From: Comamonas sp. 26
GTDB lineage: Bacteria > Pseudomonadota > Gammaproteobacteria > Burkholderiales > Burkholderiaceae_C
Assembly: GCF_002754475.1 (NCBI RefSeq)
Contig: NZ_PEFL01000001.1
Location: 744,001 to 808,000 of the forward strand
Length of the DNA stretch: 64,000 nucleotides
Direction of reading: 5' to 3'
Shown: positions 45,201 to 54,200 of the stretch, one piece after another
How the letters are laid out: every line of letters starts with the position of its first letter
Position numbering within the stretch: the stretch's first letter is position 1
Program-made: the position numbers and the translations under genes
The notes under the pieces: model-generated
Seen by the model: the letters and a program-made list of their open reading frames with translations, nothing else
Told to the model about the DNA's origin: nothing
Databases searched by the model: none

Positions 45201-48200
45201 GGGCGCTTCACGCACCGCCACCCTGACCGCCGTTCGCGACAGCGGCGGCCTCGCCAACGGCGGGACTGAAATCGGCATGTTGTCGATTGCCAGCGTGGTG
45301 ACCCTGGTGTCGGTGAACGATGCTCCGACCCTGGCCGGTGGGCCTTACGTCCTGACGGGCACGACCGAAGACACTACCTCCCCTGGAACCTCGATAGCCA
45401 CGATGCTGGCCGGCCTCACCTACGGCGACCTGGACACCGGCGCCCAGAAGGGTATCGCGGTGACCGCGGTCAGCGGCAGCGGCTCTTGGCAGTACTCCAC
45501 CAATGGGGTCACCGGCTGGACCAACTTCGGCACGGTGTCCACCGGAGCCTCGTTGCTGCTGGCGCAAACCACGTACGTGCGCTTTGTCCCCGGCGGCGCC
45601 AACGGCGAAACCGCGACCCTGACGTTCCGCGCCTGGGACCAGACCAGTGGTCTGGCGTCCTCCAGTGCCGTGCCGCGCACCGCCGACACCAGTGTCTCCG
45701 GCGGCAGCACCGCGTTCTCCTCGGGCACCGCCTCGGCCTCGCTCACCGTCACCGATGTCAATGACGCGCCGGTGCTCACCCCTGCCGCGCCGACCCTGCC
45801 AGGCCTGACCGACGGCTCGATCAACAACAACGGCGTCCTGGTCGGTTCGCTGTACGGTGCCAATTACACCGACGTCGATACCGGCGCCCTGAAAGGCATC
45901 GCCATCACCAGCCTGAACAGCGGCAACGGCACTTGGCAGTACAGCCTCGACGGCACCACCTGGAGCAACGTCGGCACCGTGTCGGCGAGCAGTGCGCTGC
46001 TGCTGCGTGCCAGCGATCACGTGCGCTTCGTACCGGACGGCATCAACGGCACCACCGCCAGCGTCACCTTCCGCGCCTGGGACCAGACCAGCACCAGCGC
46101 CGGACAACAGGGCACCAAGGTTGATGCCTCAGTTGCCGGCGGCACCACCGCGTTCTCCACGGCCCTGGACACGGCCAGCGTGACCGTGACCGCAGTCAAC
46201 GATGCGCCGACCATGACCTCCAGTTCCGGCACCGTGTCCTGGGCCGAAGGTAACAACACCACGTCCACGCCGGTGGTCATCGACTCCGGCGTGACCATCG
46301 CCGACCCGGATGGTCCGAACCTGAGCCAAGCCACCGTGATCGTGTCCAACCATTACGTGGGCCAGGACCAACTGGGCTTCACCAACAACCCCGCCACCAT
46401 GGGCAACATCATCGGAAGCTGGAACGCCGCCACCGGCGCTCTCACCCTGACGTCGGTCGGCAACCAGGCGAGCCTGGCGCAGTGGCAGGCCGCGTTGCGC
46501 TCGGTGACCTACACCAACCTGTCGGAAAACCCGACCACCACCACCCGCAACATCGAGTTCCAGGTCACCGACGGCGGTGGTCTGGATGCCTCCGCCGTGA
46601 CCCGCAGCATCACCCTCACCGCGGTCAACGATTCGCCGATCATCACGGCGCCGTCGAACACACAGGTGGTCGAGGACATCGCCTCGGTCATCAACCTGAT
46701 CAGCATCAGCGATGTCGATTCCAGCAACGCCATCGTGACCCTGAGTGTCGCCTCGGGCACGCTCAACGCCACCAGCGGCAGCGGCGTGACCGTGGGCGGT
46801 ACGTCCAGCGCGCTGACCCTGACCGGCACCATCACTGACATCAACACCTTCATCGCCAGCAACAAGCTGAGCTACACCACGGCGGCCAACGACACCGCCA
46901 ACGTGACCCTGACCATCAGCGTCGATACCGGCAGCGTCAGCACCACCAGTACCACCATGACCCTCACTGTCAACCCGGTGAACGATGCACCGGTGGCGAC
47001 GGTGCCGCCATCGATCGGCATGGTCGAGGATGTCCCGGGTGCACTGACAGGCATCAGCTTCAGCGATGTCGATGCCGGCAGCGCCTCGGTCACCGCGACG
47101 TTCTCGGTGCCAAGCGGCGTCCTGCGCGCGGTCTCTGGCAGCGGGGTCACGGTGGATGGTTCGGGTACCGGAACGCTGACACTGTCCGGCAGCCTGAGCG
47201 ATATCAACGCCTTCATTGCCGCCACCCGGGTGTCGTTCCAGACTGCGCTCAACAGCACCGACAGCGTGCTGCTGAGGGTATCGATCAACGACAACGGCAA
47301 TACCGGCGGCGGTGCGCAGACCGATAGCAAGACCGTGATCATCAACGTCACCGCGGTGAACGATGCGCCGGTCAACAGTGTGCCGGGTGCTCAGAGCACC
47401 AAGCAGAACGAGGTTCTGGCGTTCAACACCCTTAAAGGCAACGGCATTTCGGTCAGCGATCCGGATGCCGGCAGCAGCAATGTGATCGTGATCCTCAACT
47501 CGGTGAACGGCACCATGTCGCTGACCGCTGCCGGCGGTGTGAGCTTCGTGTACGGCGATGGCGTCGATGACACCTCCATGCGCATGCAGGGTACCCTGGC
47601 TGATCTCAATACCACGTTGCAGAGTCTGACGTTCAAGCCTACCACCGGCTTCCTCGGCAATGCTCAAATGAGCATCCAGACCAACGACATGGGCTTTTCC
47701 GGCAGCGGCGGTGCCAAGACCGATTTTGATCTGATCCTCATCACCGTAGTTCCGGGGAACCCGTTGGTCACAAGCGTTTCTACCCAGGGCCTGGACCGTA
47801 CCGTGAAGATCGGCGACGAAGTGTTAATCAACATGGTCTTTGACCAGACGGTGAACGTCGACCTCAGCGGCGGCAAGCCAAGTCTGTTGCTGGAAACCGG
47901 GCTGCTGGATAGCAGCGCGGTCTACATGAGCGGGGCAGGCAGCAACACGCTGGTGTTCAAGTACATCGTGCAGGCCGGTGACACCAGCGCCGACCTGGAC
48001 TTCCAGAGCACGGCGGCGCTGCAACTCAATAACGCGGTACTGACCAACACCACTGGCGATGTGGCGATCCTGACCCTGCCGACCGTAGGCGGCGCGGACT
48101 CTTTGGGCGGTCGCAGCAACATCGTGGTCGATGGTGTGGTACCGGTGGTGACCAGCGTCGGCATGCCGTCCGATGGCAGCTACATCATTGGCCAGAACCT

Positions 48201-51200
48201 CGATTTCACGGTCAACTTCAGTGAAAACGTGGTGGTCAATACCCTCGGCGGCATCCCGCGTATCGCCGTGACCCTGGACACCGGCGGCACGGTGTACGCC
48301 CAGTACGCCTCCGGCTCCGGCAGCAGCGCCCTGGTGTTCCGTCTGGTGGTGGCGAGCGGGCAGCTCGACAGCACTGGCGTCACGCTCGGCAGCAGCCTCG
48401 ATCCCAACGGCGGCAGCATCCATGATGCCGCTGGCAACGACAGCGTGACTGCGTTGAACAACGTCGCCAGCCCGACCAACGTCAAGGTCGACGGTGTGGT
48501 GCCGACAGTGGTCAGCGTGTCGGTTCCGGCCGATGGCAGTTACAAGGCCGGCAGCGAGCTGTCCTTCACAATGACAGCCAGTGAGGCGGTCCAGATCGGC
48601 GGGCTTGCGCCACGGCTGGTGCTGAATGTGGGCGGCGTGACTCGCTACGCAACTTATATCTCTGGAAGCGGCAGTTCGGCGCTGACGTTCCAATATGTGG
48701 TGCAAAGCGGTGACAACGACAGCAACGGCATCACGGTCAGCAGTCTCGACCTTTGTGGCGAACAACTGACCGATCTTGCCGGCAATGACCTCAACCTGAC
48801 GCTGAACAGCATGGGCAGCACCGCTGGTGTAATGGTGGATACCACGGCGCCGACTGGCAGCAGCATCGTGCGTGTCGATTCGAACCCGACCAACAGCGGC
48901 TCGGTTAGCTTTACCGTGACGTTCGACGAATATGTCAGCGGCGTGGGTACGTCGGACTTCAACCTGACCTGGACCGGCACCGCGTCCGGCACCATTGCCT
49001 ACGTCACCTCGGTGGATGGTCGGACCTACACGGTGCTGGTCAATGGTATCGGCGGTGAGGGCACCTTGGGCCTGGATCTGAACGCCAGCGGCACCGGTAT
49101 CGTCGATGCCGCCGGCAATGCGATTACCGGCGGCCTGACCGGAGCCAGCTACACCATAGACCGCGTGGCACCGAGTGTAGTCAACGTCGGTGTGCCGGCC
49201 AACGGCACCTACGTTGCCGGGGAGAACCTGGACTTCACGGTCAACTTCAATGAAGCGGTGCAGGTGGACACCACCGGTGGCACGCCGAGTATCGCCGTGA
49301 CCCTAGACACCGGTGGCACCGTATATGCCAGCTACGTGTCCGGCGCTGGCACCAGCTTCATGGTGTTCCGCCTGACGGTTGCCATCGGCCAGCTCGATAC
49401 CGACGGCATCAGCCTTGGCAACATCATTCAGCTCAACGGTGCGACGATGCGCGATGCCGTGGGCAATGATGTTATTACTTTACTCAATAGTGTTGCCAAT
49501 ACTGCCAACGTGCGCGTTGACGCTATACCTCCAACGGCCACCATCGTGGTGAGCGACACGGCGCTGGCCGTGGGCGAGACCTCGCTGGTGACCATCAGCT
49601 TCAGCGAAGCAGTCAGCGGACTGACCACCTCTGACTTCTCTGTGGCTAACGGCAGTCTGAGCGACCTCAGCAGCAGCGATGGCGGCCTGACCTGGACGGC
49701 GACCCTGACGCCGACAGTCGGCGTCACCAACACCAGCAATCTGATCACGCTGAACAACACCGGCTATGCGGATGCTGCGGGCAACACCGGCACCGGCGCA
49801 ACGGACTCGAACAGCTACGCCATCGACACCCTGCGCCCGACGGCCACCATCGTGGTGAGCGACACGGCGCTGGCCGTGGGCGAGACCTCGCTGGTGACCA
49901 TCAGCTTCAGCGAAGCAGTCAGCGGACTGACCACCTCTGACTTCTCTGTGGCTAACGGCAGTCTGAGCGACCTCAGCAGCAGCGATGGCGGCCTGACCTG
50001 GACGGCGACCCTGACGCCGACAGTCGGCGTCACCAACACCAGCAATCTGATCACGCTGAACAACACCGGCTATGCGGATGCTGCGGGCAACACCGGCACC
50101 GGCGCAACGGACTCGAACAGCTACGCCATCGACACCCTGCGCCCGACGGCCACCATCGTGGTGAGCGACACGGCGCTGGCCGTGGGCGAGACCTCGCTGG
50201 TGACCATCAGCTTCAGCGAAGCAGTCAGCGGACTGACCACCTCTGACTTCTCTGTGGCTAACGGCAGTCTGAGCGACCTCAGCAGCAGCGATGGCGGCCT
50301 GACCTGGACGGCGACCCTGACGCCGACAGTCGGCGTCACCAACACCAGCAATCTGATCACGCTGAACAACACCGGCTATGCGGATGCTGCGAGCAACACC
50401 GGCACCGGCGCAACGGACTCGAACAGCTACGCCATCGACACCCTGCGCCCGACGGCCACCATCGTGGTGAGCGATACGGCGCTGGCCGTGGGCGAGACCT
50501 CGCTGGTGACCATCAGCTTCAGCGAAGCAGTCAGCGGACTGACCACCTCTGACTTCTCTGTGGCTAACGGCAGTCTGAGCGACCTCAGCAGCAGCGATGG
50601 CGGCCTGACCTGGACGGCGACCCTGACGCCGACAGTCGGCGTCACCAACACCAGCAATCTGATCACGCTGAACAACACCGGCTATGCGGATGCTGCGAGC
50701 AACACCGGCACCGGCGCAACGGACTCGAACAGCTACGCCATCGACACCCTGCGCCCGACGGCCACCATCGTGGTGAGCGACACGGCGCTGGCCGTGGGCG
50801 AGACCTCGCTGGTGACCATCAGCTTCAGCGAAGCAGTCAGCGGACTGACCACCTCTGACTTCTCTGTGGCTAACGGCAGTCTGAGCGACCTCAGCAGCAG
50901 CGATGGCGGCCTGACCTGGACGGCGACCCTGACGCCGACAGTCGGCGTCACCAACACCAGCAATCTGATCACGCTGAACAACACCGGCTATGCGGATGCT
51001 GCGAGCAACACCGGCACCGGCGCAACGGACTCGAACAGCTACGCCATCGACACCCTGCGCCCGACGGCCACCATCGTGGTGAGCGACACGGCGCTGGCCG
51101 TGGGCGAGACCTCGCTGGTGACCATCAGCTTCAGCGAAGCAGTCAGCGGACTGACCACCTCTGACTTCTCTGTGGCTAACGGCAGTCTGAGCGACCTCAG

Positions 51201-54200
51201 CAGCAGCGATGGCGGCCTGACCTGGACGGCGACCCTGACGCCGACAGTCGGCGTCACCAACACCAGCAATCTGATCACGCTGAACAACACCGGCTATGCG
51301 GATGCTGCGAGCAACACCGGCACCGGCGCAACGGACTCGAACAGCTACGCCATCGACACCCTGCGCCCGACGGCCACCATCGTGGTGAGCGACACGGCGC
51401 TGGCCGTGGGCGAGACCTCGCTGGTGACCATCAGCTTCAGCGAAGCAGTCAGCGGACTGACCACCTCTGACTTCTCTGTGGCTAACGGCAGTCTGAGCGA
51501 CCTCAGCAGCAGCGATGGCGGCCTGACCTGGACGGCGACCCTGACGCCGACAGTCGGCGTCACCAACACCAGCAATCTGATCACGCTGAACAACACCGGC
51601 TATGCGGATGCTGCGAGCAACACCGGCACCGGCGCAACGGACTCGAACAGCTACGCCATCGACACCCTGCGCCCGACGGCCACCATCGTGGTGAGCGACA
51701 CGGCGCTGGCCGTGGGCGAGACCTCGCTGGTGACCATCAGCTTCAGCGAAGCAGTCAGCGGACTGACCACCTCTGACTTCTCTGTGGCTAACGGCAGTCT
51801 GAGCGACCTCAGCAGCAGCGATGGCGGCCTGACCTGGACGGCGACCCTGACGCCGACAGTCGGCGTCACCAACACCAGCAATCTGATCACGCTGAACAAC
51901 ACCGGCTATGCGGATGCTGCGAGCAACACCGGCACCGGCGCAACGGACTCGAACAGCTACGCCATCGACACCCTGCGCCCGACGGCCACCATCGTGGTGA
52001 GCGATACGGCGCTGGCCGTGGGCGAGACCTCGCTGGTGACCATCAGCTTCAGCGAAGCAGTCAGCGGACTGACCACCTCTGACTTCTCTGTGGCTAACGG
52101 CAGTCTGAGCGACCTCAGCAGCAGCGATGGCGGCCTGACCTGGACGGCGACCCTGACGCCGACAGTCGGCGTCACCAACACCAGCAATCTGATCACGCTG
52201 AACAACACCGGCTATGCGGATGCTGCGAGCAACACCGGCACCGGCGCAACGGACTCGAACAGCTACGCCATCGACACCCTGCGCCCGACGGCCACCATCG
52301 TGGTGAGCGACACGGCGCTGGCCGTGGGCGAGACCTCGCTGGTGACCATCAGCTTCAGCGAAGCAGTCAGCGGACTGACCACCTCTGACTTCTCTGTGGC
52401 TAACGGCAGTCTGAGCGACCTCAGCAGCAGCGATGGCGGCCTGACCTGGACGGCGACCCTGACGCCGACAGTCGGCGTCACCAACACCAGCAATCTGATC
52501 ACGCTGAACAACACCGGCTATGCGGATGCTGCGGGCAACACCGGCACCGGCGCAACGGACTCGAACAGCTACGCCATCGACACCCTGCGCCCGACGGCCA
52601 CCATCGTGGTGAGCGACACGGCGCTGGCCGTGGGCGAGACCTCGCTGGTGACCATCAGCTTCAGCGAAGCAGTCAGCGGACTGACCACCTCTGACTTCTC
52701 TGTGGCTAACGGCAGTCTGAGCGACCTCAGCAGCAGCGATGGCGGCCTGACCTGGACGGCGACCCTGACGCCGACAGTCGGCGTCACCAACACCAGCAAT
52801 CTGATCACGCTGAACAACACCGGCTATGCGGATGCTGCGGGCAACACCGGCACCGGCGCAACGGACTCGAACAGCTACGCCATCGACACCCTGCGCCCGA
52901 CGGCCACCATCGTGGTGAGCGACACGGCGCTGGCCGTGGGCGAGACCTCGCTGGTGACCATCAGCTTCAGCGAAGCAGTCAGCGGACTGACCACCTCTGA
53001 CTTCTCTGTGGCTAACGGCAGTCTGAGCGACCTCAGCAGCAGCGATGGCGGCCTGACCTGGACGGCGACCCTGACGCCGACAGTCGGCGTCACCAACACC
53101 AGCAATCTGATCACGCTGAACAACACCGGCTATGCGGATGCTGCGGGCAACACCGGCACCGGCGCAACGGACTCGAACAGCTACGCCATCGACACCCTGC
53201 GCCCGACGGCCACCATCGTGGTGAGCGACACGGCGCTGGCCGTGGGCGAGACCTCGCTGGTGACCATCAGCTTCAGCGAAGCAGTCAGCGGACTGACCAC
53301 CTCTGACTTCTCTGTGGCTAACGGCAGTCTGAGCGACCTCAGCAGCAGCGATGGCGGCCTGACCTGGACGGCGACCCTGACGCCGACAGTCGGCGTCACC
53401 AACACCAGCAATCTGATCACGCTGAACAACACCGGCTATGCGGATGCTGCGGGCAACACCGGCACCGGCGCAACGGACTCGAACAGCTACGCCATCGACA
53501 CCCTGCGCCCGACGGCCACCATCGTGGTGAGCGACACGGCGCTGGCCGTGGGCGAGACCTCGCTGGTGACCATCAGCTTCAGCGAAGCAGTCAGCGGACT
53601 GACCACCTCTGACTTCTCTGTGGCTAACGGCAGTCTGAGCGACCTCAGCAGCAGCGATGGCGGCCTGACCTGGACGGCGACCCTGACGCCGACAGTCGGC
53701 GTCACCAACACCAGCAATCTGATCACGCTGAACAACACCGGCTATGCGGATGCTGCGGGCAACACCGGCACCGGCGCAACGGACTCGAACAGCTACGCCA
53801 TCGACACCCTGCGCCCGACGGCCACCATCGTGGTGAGCGACACGGCGCTGGCCGTGGGCGAGACCTCGCTGGTGACCATCAGCTTCAGCGAAGCAGTCAG
53901 CGGACTGACCACCTCTGACTTCTCTGTGGCTAACGGCAGTCTGAGCGACCTCAGCAGCAGCGATGGCGGCCTGACCTGGACGGCGACCCTGACGCCGACA
54001 GTCGGCGTCACCAACACCAGCAATCTGATCACGCTGAACAACACCGGCTATGCGGATGCTGCGAGCAACACCGGCACCGGCGCAACGGACTCGAACAGCT
54101 ACGCCATCGACACCCTGCGCCCGACGGCCACCATCGTGGTGAGCGATACGGCGCTGGCCGTGGGCGAGACCTCGCTGGTGACCATCAGCTTCAGCGAAGC

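Noticed and set aside
46129..47667. Reverse open frame of 512 codons opposite the giant gene
   Set aside because: Artefact of GC-rich codon usage; Ala/Gly/Arg-rich translation without family similarity.
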